From JAHECQ01 sp963775125 (lineage in GTDB: Bacteria > Actinomycetota > Acidimicrobiia > Acidimicrobiales > SZUA-35): a stretch of 64,000 nt of DNA. The position numbers and the translations under genes are program-made. The stretch covers positions 310,001-374,000 of the forward strand of contig CAVZHQ010000006.1 in the NCBI GenBank assembly GCA_963775125.1, read 5' to 3'. The notes under the pieces are model-generated. The model was not told the origin of the DNA and did not search any database. It was given only the letters and a program-made list of their open reading frames with translations. Below, piece after piece: positions 1 through 8,784 of the stretch. The number at the start of each line of letters is the position of its first letter. Within the stretch, counting starts at the first letter, position 1.

Positions 1-1524
1 GACCAGGGAGAGCCGTTCTCGGCTGTGCGGATCGTCGTTCGCGACATACCAGCTGAAGCCCAGGTGCCGGCTTTTCGCCGCGTACATGGCGACATCGGCA
101 GCGCGGAGCAGTTCACTCCTGCTCCCGCCCTGCTGGTTGGTGTGGGCCAGACCGATCGCTGCACCGATTCTGATCGTCACGCCCTCGATGCTGATGGGCG
201 AATCGAGCACGTCGTTGAAAGCGGCCGCGACCGCCTCGCCCTCGAGTTCTGTTCCCGGAACAACCACCCCGAACTCGTCTCCACCGAGGCGGCCGACAAA
301 CGCATCCTCGGGCATGGCCCGCTCGAAGCGGCGGGCGACGATTTGGAGTAGATGATCGCCCGCATGGTGGCCGAGCGAATCGTTGACCTCCTTGAACCCG
401 TTGAGATCGAGAATCATGATGGTGGACAGAGAACCCGCGTCGGTGCCGAGCAAACGGTCGAGTCGTTCGTTGAAACCTCGCCGGTTCATCAGGCCGGTCA
501 GTTCGTCGGTTCTGGCCAGGCGGAACGCGTCGTTGGCCAACTGAAGTTCTCGGACGGCAAGAACCAGGCGGGCGACAACGCCGGCGATCGAAGCTACGGC
601 CATCCAGAACGCGAGCGGAACGGGATGGGAATCTCGGGCAGGCACGAGCACCGCGAGAGCGATGAACGCCGCAACTCCCGGGAGGACGGTCGCCCGGTCG
701 CTGTGAACCACCGAGCGCGGCATCACCGTGCCGTCAGGCATCCAGGCCGCAAGCCCGAACGCCAGAATGCCGAGCAACCAGCACCATTCCAGCGGTGTGC
801 CGGCAATGTAGGTGTCGTCGGCGATCTGTCGAAGGAAGATGACGTCTCCGGCGGTGGAAGCAATGACTCCGCCGATGAACGTCACGCTGGCCCAACTCGG
901 CCGGAAACGCGAGGGCGCCAGGCCGGCGACGATGACGACGACGAACGCAACGTCGAAGGCGGGATAGGCCAGCCCGACGGCCACGGCCGAGAAGGTCCCG
1001 GACTGCTCGAGGAGAGAATCGAACAACGTCGCCACCAGCGCCGCGCCGACACTGAGGCCGACGATGAGCCCATCGACACGAACCGATCGGGATGCGTCGC
1101 GGACTTGGCGTTGGCTGATGATCAGCAGCGCCGAAATGAACGCGAGGTAGGAAAGCAGGTAGAAGGCGTCGGAGACCGCAGGGAACGGGATGGGGGTCAG
1201 ATTCTGGTCACGGAGGGTGTAGATCAGGTTCCCGGCGGTATTGGCCAGAATGCCCAACGTCACCATCGCCCACTGCAACCGTTCCTTCGCTCTGATCAGC
1301 GCACGGAGCAGGGCCAATCCGGCGGGCAGGGTGGTCGCGATGTGGAACACCCAACCGTCCCAAAGACTCACGTACCCGCTCGCCGGGCGGGTGACCGCCA
1401 GAATGGAAACCATGTAGGCGGCGTTGGCGAGCACGGTGACGACGACGAAGCAGCGAAGCAGCCGCTCGAGCGGGGGGTGCTCGGGCAGGGAGAAGAACCC
1501 TGCGCCAGACGATGGTCCAATCAC
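1..1524 (-). CDS. Membrane-bound GGDEF diguanylate cyclase (3' end cut by window edge)
   Basis: Reading the minus strand from a GTG at 1524 gives 508 codons that run off the left edge. The first stop-free codon after an in-frame TAG leads to this GTG. Residues about 20-310 form many hydrophobic segments, an integral membrane sensor region. The C-terminal half is a GGDEF domain with an intact RLGGDEFGVV active site at about residues 412-421 and the later AADVAMYAAKS motif. The product should make cyclic di-GMP from two GTP at the membrane. The usual RxxD inhibitory site just before GGDEF reads MPED, so product inhibition may be absent. It lies downstream of a sigma/anti-sigma-like pair on the same strand. 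An EAL domain could follow beyond the edge. Confidence 0.88.
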   Translation of the reverse strand, partial: MIGPSSGAGFFSLPEHPPLERLLRCFVVVTVLANAAYMVSILAVTRPASGYVSLWDGWVFHIATTLPAGLALLRALIRAKERLQWAMVTLGILANTAGNLIYTLRDQNLTPIPFPAVSDAFYLLSYLAFISALLIISQRQVRDASRSVRVDGLIVGLSVGAALVATLFDSLLEQSGTFSAVAVGLAYPAFDVAFVVVIVAGLAPSRFRPSWASVTFIGGVIASTAGDVIFLRQIADDTYIAGTPLEWCWLLGILAFGLAAWMPDGTVMPRSVVHSDRATVLPGVAAFIALAVLVPARDSHPVPLAFWMAVASIAGVVARLVLAVRELQLANDAFRLARTDELTGLMNRRGFNERLDRLLGTDAGSLSTIMILDLNGFKEVNDSLGHHAGDHLLQIVARRFERAMPEDAFVGRLGGDEFGVVVPGTELEGEAVAAAFNDVLDSPISIEGVTIRIGAAIGLAHTNQQGGSRSELLRAADVAMYAAKSRHLGFSWYVANDDPHSRERLSLV

Positions 1525-1563
1525 ACCGAAGTCTCGGCCGCTGTCCGGCGGCCATGAGTAGAC

Positions 1564-2325
1564 CTACCGCAGGCAGTGTTCGTGGATCGGGATGCTGGTC
1601 ACGCCGTCCTGGGCAAACCAGGCTTCGACCGAATCGTCCGACACCGTCTGAACGTCAACGAGCAGGTTGTCGTCGGGGACCTCGTTCAGGTCGTCGACGA
1701 AGACGGGTCTTCCGTTCCCCGTGTCGATCACTGCAGTGACTGTCGGTCTGATGGTGCGCAGCCCCGTAATCGATGCATCGAGGGTCTGGCCGAAGAACTC
1801 TGCACATCGAGGATGGGTAGTGGTCGCTTCGTACCGCTCACCAGCCAGGGCCGACCGCCCGAAGCTGATGGTGAGCGAACCGCCGAGTGCGGACGGCAGT
1901 TCTATGGCCGAGATGTAGCCGTCCGCTCCGGGGCGCGCGTTGGAAAGAACCGACCCGGTCGTGCCGAGCGCAACGATTCGGCCCACGAGGGCCGGGTCGG
2001 TGGGCACCGCAATGAAGTCCGACTCGAGACCTACCTCGCGCCGAAGCTGTTCCTCGGAGGCGTCGGTGTCGCCGATGAGGTCGACGATCTCGAGACGGAT
2101 GAGTCGGTCGGACGAGGTGATCTCGAAGACCTCTGCGTTTGCCGTGTCCGAACGGAAGAAGGACGAGAGGGCCGACCCGAGCACCAGGACGAGAGCGGTT
2201 GCGGCAATCGGCACGACCCGGGGCCTCCGCGGAAGAGGCGAGGATGCGGCTTTCTCGTTCCGGCGACGGGCAGCGAGGACCAGTTGGTCGCCGAGCTCGT
2301 TCTTGAACTGTTCCAGATCGCTCAT
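1564..2325 (-). CDS. Single-pass membrane protein, probable anti-sigma partner
   Basis: A protein of 253 residues with a short basic cytoplasmic N-terminus, one membrane segment at about residues 35-57 (starting RVVPIAATALVLVLG) and an extracytoplasmic domain of about 195 residues ending in HCLR, with another Cys near the middle. Its ATG overlaps the stop of the upstream ECF sigma gene by four bases, so the two are translationally coupled. Position and topology suggest it holds or senses for that sigma factor, but no zinc-binding HxxxCxxC anti-sigma motif is visible, so the role is inferred from context only. Confidence 0.62.
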   Translation of the reverse strand: MSDLEQFKNELGDQLVLAARRRNEKAASSPLPRRPRVVPIAATALVLVLGSALSSFFRSDTANAEVFEITSSDRLIRLEIVDLIGDTDASEEQLRREVGLESDFIAVPTDPALVGRIVALGTTGSVLSNARPGADGYISAIELPSALGGSLTISFGRSALAGERYEATTTHPRCAEFFGQTLDASITGLRTIRPTVTAVIDTGNGRPVFVDDLNEVPDDNLLVDVQTVSDDSVEAWFAQDGVTSIPIHEHCLR

Positions 2326-2933
2326 TGGGGGAACGGTGGGCTGAGGGGTCTATCGAATTCAGCGTGCAACACACGAAGGCCGCGCATCACGCGAACTCTG
2401 GCTGCACCCGGCTTGCATTCGAGTCGCTGGCCAATAGTTTGATAGTCGAGTTCCTCGAGTACCCGGAGTCTCACGGCTTCTCGATTCTTGGCGGGCACCC
2501 GCTCCAGCGCGGCGGCCAAGCGTGCGCTGTCAAGCCGCGCATCTGCCAGTTCGATGGCGTCCCAACCAGCGTCTGGCGCGCTCAACTCGACGATCCCCAA
2601 GCGTCGACGGGCTTTGTCACTTGCCTTGTTGTGATACCAGAATTTTCGCAGGAGGTTGCGCGCAATACCGAACAGCCATTGTGTGGGCGAGCCGCGATCG
2701 TGATCGAAGGATGCAATCCGTTCGAGTGCCACGGCGAACGTCTCTGCCGTGAGATCGGCCGAACCCTCTCGGCTACGGGTGTGGTGCCAGAAATAGGCGA
2801 GCATTTGATCCGAGTGTCGGTGATAGAACGCGCCGAATGCCTCGGGTTCGGCTCGACAGGCTCGCAGCAGAGCAGCGTCGCTTCGCTGGTCTGCTGCGGT
2901 GTCGGGCCTGTCCACCGGTTCAGAATGGCACAC
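2322..2933 (-). CDS. ECF RNA polymerase sigma factor
   Basis: The 203-residue product has ECF sigma architecture. Region 2 (residues about 25-95) carries FGAFYHRHSDQMLAYF and TAETFAVALERI followed by TQWLFGIARNLLR. Region 4 (about 135-190) carries AAALERVPAKNREAVRLRV and a helix-turn-helix. The start is a GTG at 2933. It overlaps the next gene (a membrane protein, probable anti-sigma) by ATGA. It would direct RNA polymerase to a small stress or envelope regulon, possibly including the secreted protein upstream and the GGDEF protein downstream. No target promoter could be assigned. Confidence 0.9.
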   Translation of the reverse strand: MCHSEPVDRPDTAADQRSDAALLRACRAEPEAFGAFYHRHSDQMLAYFWHHTRSREGSADLTAETFAVALERIASFDHDRGSPTQWLFGIARNLLRKFWYHNKASDKARRRLGIVELSAPDAGWDAIELADARLDSARLAAALERVPAKNREAVRLRVLEELDYQTIGQRLECKPGAARVRVMRGLRVLHAEFDRPLSPPFPQ

Positions 2934-2957
2934 TCAGCCGGCGAACCCATAGGTGAA

Positions 2958-3446
2958 TTAGTTGTACTTGACGCAGGAGGTCTTGTTGTTCATTGTCCCG
3001 AGCGTCTGGGCGGCAGCGTAGATGGTGGTAGCCGTGAGAACGCACTGGCTGTTGTCGTAGAAGGTCGTCCCATCGCTGCCGCAGTAGTGGGCCGAGGACT
3101 CGATGTTGTTGTTCCACGACCCGCTCGGTTGCCAGATGCCTCCGTTGCAGGTGGTTCCCATGATGGCGATCGAGGATCCGCCGTACTGCTGAGCGGTGAA
3201 GTGCACTCCGACGACGTTCGAGCCGAGCGCGCTGGCCTCGGGACTGAACGCGACGGCCTGGAGCGCCTCCGTGGAATCGAAGCAGACCTCGGGTGCGGTT
3301 ACGAAGACGCCGTCGACCGTGTCCAGTACTTCGATGATGCAATGCTTCTCCACCTCGGTCACTGGTTTGGCGGCAGACGCAGGGGAGGCAGCGGAGACGA
3401 GGGCGACGGTCAACCCGAACGCGGCCAGAACGCGGACACTGATCAT
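2958..3446 (-). CDS. Small secreted protein, possibly beta/gamma-crystallin-like
   Basis: 162 residues with a classical signal peptide: basic start, hydrophobic LAAFGLTVALVSAA, cleavage near ASPASAA. The mature part has six or more cysteines. The stretch WNNNIESSAHYC resembles the N/D-N-x-I-S-S calcium-binding motif of microbial beta/gamma-crystallin folds, which also occur in peptidase inhibitors of family I36. Only one such motif is clear, so the fold assignment is tentative. The start is ATG 3446 with GGAG 8-10 bases upstream. It lies 24 bases upstream of the ECF sigma gene on the same strand. Confidence 0.72.
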   Translation of the reverse strand: MISVRVLAAFGLTVALVSAASPASAAKPVTEVEKHCIIEVLDTVDGVFVTAPEVCFDSTEALQAVAFSPEASALGSNVVGVHFTAQQYGGSSIAIMGTTCNGGIWQPSGSWNNNIESSAHYCGSDGTTFYDNSQCVLTATTIYAAAQTLGTMNNKTSCVKYN

Positions 3447-3690
3447 GGAGAACTCCTTTGGTGCGCGCCCCGGTCGACGATTGGGACGCTACCCACCAGT
3501 ACGTCGACGGGAGAGAACTGTTACCGAAAAGCTCGGCCGCCAGACCAACCTGTGCCGCATGTTTGTAACGAATCGCTGCCATCCGGCAAGTAGGGGATGG
3601 ACCCGTGGTGATCTCGTGCGATGGTTCGGAGGCTCGTCGCCTCATCGAATCTGCGGATGTGAGGGGGCTCCATGGTTGCGAGCGGCACCT

Positions 3691-3723
3691 GTTCCCGAGC
3701 CGACCGTTTGTCGGCTCGGGAAC
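3691..3723. repeat. Perfect 14-bp hairpin upstream of ktrB remnant
   Basis: GTTCCCGAGCCGAC at 3691-3704 is the exact reverse complement of 3710-3723, with loop CGTTT. No T-run follows on either strand, so it is not a typical intrinsic terminator. It sits in the roughly 320-base stretch (3447-3767) between the divergent secreted-protein gene and the ktrB remnant, where nothing else was recognised. It may be a protein-binding site or leader structure for the potassium genes. Confidence 0.6.
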
Positions 3724-3767
3724 GAGTCGTCCGACGAGCAAGACGGCGCCGCCAGCGAGCTGCGTCT

Positions 3768-4865
3768 GTGCCCTTCGCTTCGGTAGCTTCGAGCGTTCAG
3801 TCCAGTCCCCCGAAACGTTCGGCGTGGGCGCATCCCAGCCGCTTCGTCGTGCTCGCGTTCTTCGTCGTCGAATTGATGGGAGCGGGCCTGCTCGCACTGC
3901 CACTCTCCACCAATCGGGTGACTCGGCCGCGGCGGTGACGGCGATCTTCACGGCCGTGTCGGCGATCAGCGTCACGGGCCTGGCAACGGTCGACACCGCC
4001 GAGTTCTGGAGCCCCTTCGGGCAAGCGGTCATCCTGGGGCTCATCCAGCTCGGTGGATTCGGGATCACGACGATGGCATCACTGTTGGGCATTCTCGTGT
4101 TCCGGCGGATGGGCCTTCGCAGCCGCCTCTCGACCCAGACCGAACGCAACGAACTCGATCTCGGCGGTGTCCGAAACCTCGTAGCGAAGGTGGCGCTCTG
4201 ACTTCGTGGTGGCCGAGGCCATCGGCTGGCTACTGCTCACCGTCTCGGGCGCGGTCACCATCGGCATGGTCGAGTGGGGGAACGCGTCGACGTTCGGTCG
4301 TCTCGGCTTCGGCGATCGACTGGTCAACTCGTGGTTCGCGTCCGTTACCCCTCGCACGGCGGGCTTCAACTCGATCGACTACGGCGTTGCCGAACAGTCG
4401 ACGCTGTTGATCACTCATGCCCTCATGTTCATCGGCGGCGGGAGCGCCTCGACAGCCGGCGGCATCAAGGTCACCACGTTCGCAGTCCTGGGCTTTGTCA
4501 TCTGGGCGGAGATGGCGGGCCACGATGACGTCAACGCCTTCGGGCGGCGAATCGATCACCGGGCACAACGTCAGGCCGTGACGGTGGCCCTCATCGGTGT
4601 GGGGCTGGGGATGGGAGGAACGCTCCTCCTGGTGTCACTGTCGTCGTTCCCTGCGATCGAGGTGTCGTTCGAGGTGCTATCGGCGCTCAACACCGTCGGA
4701 CTCTCGACCGGCATCACGGCCAGCTTCTCCTCCCTCGGGCAACTGGTCTTGACCGCGCTCATGTTCATGGGAAGGCTTGGCCCCTTGACCGTCGGCACTG
4801 CGCTCGTGCTCCGAAACCGTCAGACGCTGTACCAATACCCGGAAGGACGGCCTCTCCTTGGCTGA
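3768..4865 (+). pseudogene. ktrB: ktrB/trkH-type potassium channel subunit, frameshifted and internally deleted
   Basis: Homology to the Ktr/Trk potassium-translocating subunit is spread over three frames. Frame one (from a GTG near 3768) has HPSRFVVLAFFVVELMGAG and ends after LLALPLSTN. A one-base loss near 3913 shifts to SGDSAAAVTAIF, then the first pore loop VSAISVTGLATVDT, and ends in a TGA near 4199. The third piece (GTG 4206) starts at VVAEAIGWLLLTVSG and contains the third pore loop (SVTPRTAGFNSIDYG) and fourth pore loop (LNTVGLSTGIT). The second pore loop with its NNAGF-type motif and roughly 80-110 residues are missing between pieces two and three. A single sequencing indel cannot explain that gap, so the gene is probably dead. 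Confidence 0.85.
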
Positions 4866-5163
4866 TCGGAACCGTCGCCGTAGTGGGCGACAGGACGAAG
4901 AAATGCTGGTCATCGGCCTCGGTCGTTTCGGCGGCAGACTCGCCGTCGAGCTGGTGGCCCTGGGCCACGACGTGGTGGGCGTCGACAGCGACCCCCAGAT
5001 CGTCCAGGAATACGCGCCACTGCTCACCAGGGCGTTGCGCGCGGACACCACCAATCCCGAGGTGTTGCGCCAGTTGGGCGCAACCGATTTCAACCATGTC
5101 GTGGTGGGAATCGGCGACGTCGAGGCCAGCATTCTCACCGTCGCCGAGCGTTCGCCGATCTGA
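4858..5163 (+). pseudogene. ktrA: ktrA/trkA-type RCK N domain, truncated
   Basis: 101 residues matching only the N-terminal Rossmann part of a potassium-channel gating subunit: LVIGLGRFGGRLAVELVALG has the GxGxxG nucleotide-binding loop, followed by VVGVDSDP and ATDFNHVVVGIGD. It stops at AERSPI with TGA at 5161-5163; the family normally continues for about another 120 residues with the rest of RCK_N and an RCK_C ligand domain. The start overlaps the end of the ktrB remnant (TTG 4858, or ATG 4903). Nothing after the TGA continues the family, so this is a real truncation rather than a selenocysteine codon. Confidence 0.8.
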
Positions 5164-5180
5164 CCTAGCCACCTCCACCG

Positions 5181-5234
5181 CGTTCTGTGCACCAAAAACC
5201 ACGTCACAGGTGGAAAAGGCTGCAAATTTCGGTG
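5181..5234. repeat. Dispersed nested-palindrome element, copy C
   Basis: TTCTGTGCACC, then CCACGT...GTGG (inner arms 5199-5202 and 5210-5213), then GGCTGCAAATTTCGGTGG. The same arrangement recurs at 17541-17597 and 19262-19317. The outer arms TGCACC and GGCTGCA pair imperfectly. It lies in the gap between the truncated ktrA and the next operon. Confidence 0.55.
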
Positions 5235-5295
5235 GGGGGGCGGGGGCTGTCAACCTTTGGGTTCATCACCTAGCCTCAGGAGATGGGGACCACCG

Positions 5296-5325
5296 GGTCG
5301 ATGGTTGAGAGGTCGATGGTTGAGA
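5296..5325 (+). repeat. Tandem 15-bp repeat in operon leader
   Basis: GGTCGATGGTTGAGA occurs twice head to tail at 5296-5310 and 5311-5325, about 14 bases upstream of the ATG of the flavoprotein gene. Each copy contains an ATG followed two codons later by TGA. It could be a slippage product or a regulatory leader. Confidence 0.6.
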
Positions 5326-5338
5326 TGAGGAATGCGCG

Positions 5339-6910
5339 ATGGCTGACGTAATCGTGGTGGGCGCCGGAAACGCGGCGTTGGTGGCCGCTCTGGCGGCGGC
5401 CGAGGGCGGTGCGTCGGTGTTGGTGCTCGAAGCAGCACCGCTCACCACGAGGGGTGGGAACAGCCGATTCTCCGGGGGCATCTTCCGCATTGCCCACGAC
5501 GGCATGGACCACTTGCGGCCGTTGCTCACCGACGAGGCGCTTGTCTGGGCCGACAAGGTCGGACTGGACCCGTACCCCGTCGAGCGGTATCTCTCGGACC
5601 TGCAGTTCACCTCCCAGGGTCAGTGCGATCCGGAGCTCACCGGCGAGATGGTGCGTCGCTCCTATGAGACCGTGCTTTGGATGAAGGAGAAGGGGGTGCA
5701 CTGGGAGTTGGTGGTCGACAAGCTGTTCGACCCCGAGAACTTCGACCCCGACGAGACCTACACCCTGCCGGCGGGTGGCGCGCTCCGCGCGACGCACGAA
5801 GGGTTGGGTCTCATGCGTGACCTGTTCGCCGCAGTCGATGCCGTGGACAACATCGAGATCCGTCACGATGCACCGGTGCACGAGCTGCTCATGGACGGAT
5901 CGCAGTGCCGCGGCGTTCGGGTGCGCGGCGCCGACAGCTTCGACGATCACCTGGGCCGAGTCGTGCTTGCGTGCGGAGGCTTCGAGTCGAATCCTCAGAA
6001 GCGTTTGCAGTACCTGGGCGCGGGTTGGGATCTGGTGAAGGTACGCGGCACCGTGTTCAACATGGGGACCGTGCTCGACGCCGCCCTCGACGCCGGTGCC
6101 GCCCCATCGGGCCACTGGGGTGGCGCCCACGCCTCGCCCCTCGATGCCGCCGCTCCTCCGGTAGGACAACTGTCGATGACCGACAAACTCAGCCGCTACT
6201 CCTATCCGTACTGCGTGCTGTTGAACCGTGAGGGGGAGCGGTTCGTCGATGAGGCCTCGGACGAGGTGTGGCTGACGTACGCGAAGACGGGGTCTGCCAT
6301 CAGGGAACAGCCGGGAGCTTGGGCGGTCCAGATCTTCGACCAACGAACCATTCGACTGCTCGAGCCTCGCTACAGCACGGGAACACCGATCGAGGCCGAT
6401 TCCATCGAGGACTTGGCCCACAAGCTCGGACTCCCGGCGGAAACGGCCGTGCGCACGATCGAGGCGTTCAACGCTGCAGCGTCGGCGGACGGCGAGTTCG
6501 ACCCCTTCGTCAAGGATGGGCGGCGAACGGCACCGGGTCTGACGCCGCCAAAGTCGAACTGGGCGTTGCCTCTCGACTCCCCACCTTTCGTCGCCTACCC
6601 CGTGTGTTGCGGCATCACCTTCACCTACGGCGGCCTGAAGATCGACACCGAGGGTCGAGTCATCGACACCACCGGCCAGGTCATGACCAATCTGTACGCC
6701 ACCGGCGAGATCGCCGGCGGGTTCTTCTACCACAACTACCCGGCCGGCTCCGGCCTCGTTCGCGGCGCAGTCTTCGGTCGTATCGCGGGTGAGAGCGCGG
6801 CGCGGGCGCATGACCGAACTGGTCATCCCCGCCACCTTGATGCGCGGTGGGACGAGCAAGGGAGTGTTCGTCAAAGCCTCCGACCTTCCCCCGGCAGGGG
6901 CCGCTCGTGA
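5339..6910 (+). CDS. FAD-dependent dehydrogenase, tricarballylate dehydrogenase (TcuA)/fumarate-reductase family
   Basis: About 495 residues align with the family. The N-terminal FAD-binding motif is VIVVGAGNAALVAALAAAEG (residues 4-23) with VLVLEAAP and GGNSRFSGG. The C-terminal FAD-contacting part is YPAGSGLVRGAVFGRIAGES. TcuA oxidises tricarballylate to cis-aconitate; the exact substrate here is unknown. It is followed by a PrpF-like isomerase and an isocitrate-lyase-family lyase, so it probably opens a route that desaturates a tricarboxylate or branched dicarboxylate. The reading frame overruns the next start (6810) by 101 bases in a composition unlike the family; a one-base loss near 6805 would restore an ATGA stop/start overlap. 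Confidence 0.85.
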   Translation: MADVIVVGAGNAALVAALAAAEGGASVLVLEAAPLTTRGGNSRFSGGIFRIAHDGMDHLRPLLTDEALVWADKVGLDPYPVERYLSDLQFTSQGQCDPELTGEMVRRSYETVLWMKEKGVHWELVVDKLFDPENFDPDETYTLPAGGALRATHEGLGLMRDLFAAVDAVDNIEIRHDAPVHELLMDGSQCRGVRVRGADSFDDHLGRVVLACGGFESNPQKRLQYLGAGWDLVKVRGTVFNMGTVLDAALDAGAAPSGHWGGAHASPLDAAAPPVGQLSMTDKLSRYSYPYCVLLNREGERFVDEASDEVWLTYAKTGSAIREQPGAWAVQIFDQRTIRLLEPRYSTGTPIEADSIEDLAHKLGLPAETAVRTIEAFNAAASADGEFDPFVKDGRRTAPGLTPPKSNWALPLDSPPFVAYPVCCGITFTYGGLKIDTEGRVIDTTGQVMTNLYATGEIAGGFFYHNYPAGSGLVRGAVFGRIAGESAARAHDRTGHPRHLDARWDEQGSVRQSLRPSPGRGRS

Positions 6911-7860
6911 CCGACTGCTCCTCGCGCTGATGGGCAGCCCCGACGCGATGCAGATCAACGGCCTGGGAGGAACCCATTCGAGTACCTCGAAGGTGATGGC
7001 TGTAGGACCATCCGACGATCCGGACACCGACATCGACTACCTGTTCGCCCAAGTGGCCGTCGACCAGGCCGTCGTCGACTACCAGGGAAATTGCGGCAAC
7101 CTCACGACCGCAATCGCACCGTTCGCCATCGACGAGGGACTGGTGGTCGTCGACGCGGACAGCGAAGAGGTTGCCGTGGTGCTCCGGAATCTCAACACGG
7201 GGGTTCGAGTTCGGGCCGTGGTCCCGCTCGCTCACGGCCGTTCTGCTGTCGAGGGTCGTCTGGCCATCGCAGGAGTGCCGGGCACTGGGCCCGCCATCAC
7301 CACCGATTACCTCTGGCCCGGTGGTTCGGTCCTGGGCTCGGTCCTGCCGACCGGCAACATCGTGGATCGCCTGGTGTTGGGTGAGGACGATTCGATCGAG
7401 GTGTCCATCGTCGATGTCACCAGTCCCCATATCTTCGTCCGTAGCGCCGACGTCGATGTCGATGATCTGACTCGACTGGAGGTGATCAGGTCGGCCGGTG
7501 GCGCCTCGGTAGGGCTTGCGTCCCCGGCCATTCCTCGGCTGGTCATCGTCGCTCCATCGAACGACGATGACGGCCGACATCGAAGCGCGGGCGGTCTCGA
7601 TGCAGCGCATCCACCATGCCTTTCCCATGACCGGTGCCCTCTGCTTGGCTGCGGCAGTGCGCATCGAAGGAACCATCGCCAACCAGGTCGCCCGCACCCG
7701 GACCGGGGCCGGCGCACTTGGTGAGACGATCCGACTGCGGCATCCCAAAGGCGTGGTGGAGCTGCGAGCCGATGTCGATGGCCACGAGGTCAGGTCGGTG
7801 GGCGTGACCCGCACGGCTCGACGGCTCCTTCGGGGCGACGCGTTCGTGGTGTTGCCGTGA
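6810..7860 (+). CDS. PrpF-family proline-racemase-fold isomerase (frameshifted)
   Basis: The N-terminal part (6810 to about 7560) has the PrpF hallmarks TLMRGGTSKGVF, SKVMAVGPS and DYQGNCGNLTTAI, where the Cys of NCGN is an active-site residue. The C-terminal part (about 7560-7860) continues in another frame with MQRIHHAFPMTGALCLAAA, the typical second half. A single-base indel near 7555-7565 separates them. PrpF proteins isomerise aconitate, methylaconitate or 4-oxalomesaconate. The start overlaps the flavoprotein gene, and the end overlaps the following lyase by GTGA. It is either broken in vivo or carries one sequencing error. Confidence 0.8.
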
Positions 7861-8774
7861 TCCAGAAAGGGAACCCCGACCGTGCCTCAGCGATGACGCC
7901 CGGCGCTCGCTTCAGGGAACTCCTGGCGGAACCCGGCATCGTCGTGGCTCCCGGCGCATACGACGCCATCACGGCTCGGGTCATTGCTCGGCACGGGTTC
8001 CCGGCCGTCTACATGACCGGTGCCGGCACGGTGAATGCTCACCTTGGCATCCCGGACATTGCGCTGGGAACGTTGACCGAGTTCGTCGAGAACGCCGCTC
8101 GGATCACCTCGGTCGTCGATCTACCACTCATCTGCGATGCGGACACCGGTTTCGGCAACGCGCTGAACGTCCTGCGGACGGTGCAGGCGTACGAGCGGGC
8201 AGGGGTGGCGGGCATCCACATCGAGGACCAGGAGAGCCCCAAACGGTGCGGCCATCTCGACGGGAAACGCATCGTGACCGTCGAGGAGATGGAAGGCAAG
8301 ATCGAAGCGGCCTGCGCGGCGCGACGCGATCCTGACTTCGTCATCATCGCCAGGGTCGACGCGGCTGCCGTCGAGGGCGTCGACGCGGCCATCGAGCGAG
8401 CCCATCGATATGTGGCGGCGGGTGCTGACCTGATCTTCGCCGAAGCCCTCACCTCCGTCGGCGAGCTCGGCCGATTCGGGTCGGCCGGCGTGGGCGTGCC
8501 GCTGATGGCGAACATGACCGAGTTCGGCAAGACCCCGTACCTCACCACCAAACAGTTCGAGGACCTTGGATTCGGCGTCGTCATCTTCCCCATGTTGGCC
8601 TTCCGCATGATGCTCGGCGCGGTCGACGCCGCCATGGAGGAGTTGTCGATGCAGGGAACGCAGGTCGGGATGCTCGATCGGATGACCACACGGGCCGAGC
8701 TCTACGACCTGGTCGAGTACGACGCGTGGACAGCAGCCGAACAGCGTTGGGTCACGGACCGCTCCGAGCCCTAG
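7857..8774 (+). CDS. Isocitrate lyase/PEP mutase family lyase (methylisocitrate or dimethylmalate lyase-like)
   Basis: 305 residues of the ICL/PEPM TIM barrel. Visible motifs: VVAPGAYDAITARV, the metal-binding LICDADTGFGN, IHIEDQESPKRCGHLDGK containing the KRCGH catalytic loop, and IIARVDAAAVEGVD. The enzyme should cleave a 2-hydroxy-acid C-C bond, such as 2-methylisocitrate to pyruvate and succinate, or 2,3-dimethylmalate to propionate and pyruvate. The GTG start overlaps the PrpF-like gene by four bases, and the alpha/beta hydrolase follows after 10 bases. Together with the TcuA-like and PrpF-like genes it forms a desaturate-isomerise-cleave pathway. The exact substrate cannot be read from sequence. 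Confidence 0.88.
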   Translation: MIQKGNPDRASAMTPGARFRELLAEPGIVVAPGAYDAITARVIARHGFPAVYMTGAGTVNAHLGIPDIALGTLTEFVENAARITSVVDLPLICDADTGFGNALNVLRTVQAYERAGVAGIHIEDQESPKRCGHLDGKRIVTVEEMEGKIEAACAARRDPDFVIIARVDAAAVEGVDAAIERAHRYVAAGADLIFAEALTSVGELGRFGSAGVGVPLMANMTEFGKTPYLTTKQFEDLGFGVVIFPMLAFRMMLGAVDAAMEELSMQGTQVGMLDRMTTRAELYDLVEYDAWTAAEQRWVTDRSEP

Positions 8775-8784
8775 GGTCTGTCGA

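Noticed and set aside
352..1557. Long plus-strand open frame of about 400 codons
   Set aside because: It is antisense to the clear GGDEF membrane protein, is full of Arg/Gly/Asp/Glu repeats typical of shadow frames in high-GC DNA, and shows no family motif.
5161..5163. TGA ending the ktrA remnant as a selenocysteine codon
   Set aside because: The codons after it do not continue the RCK domain and RCK proteins have no Sec/Cys site here.
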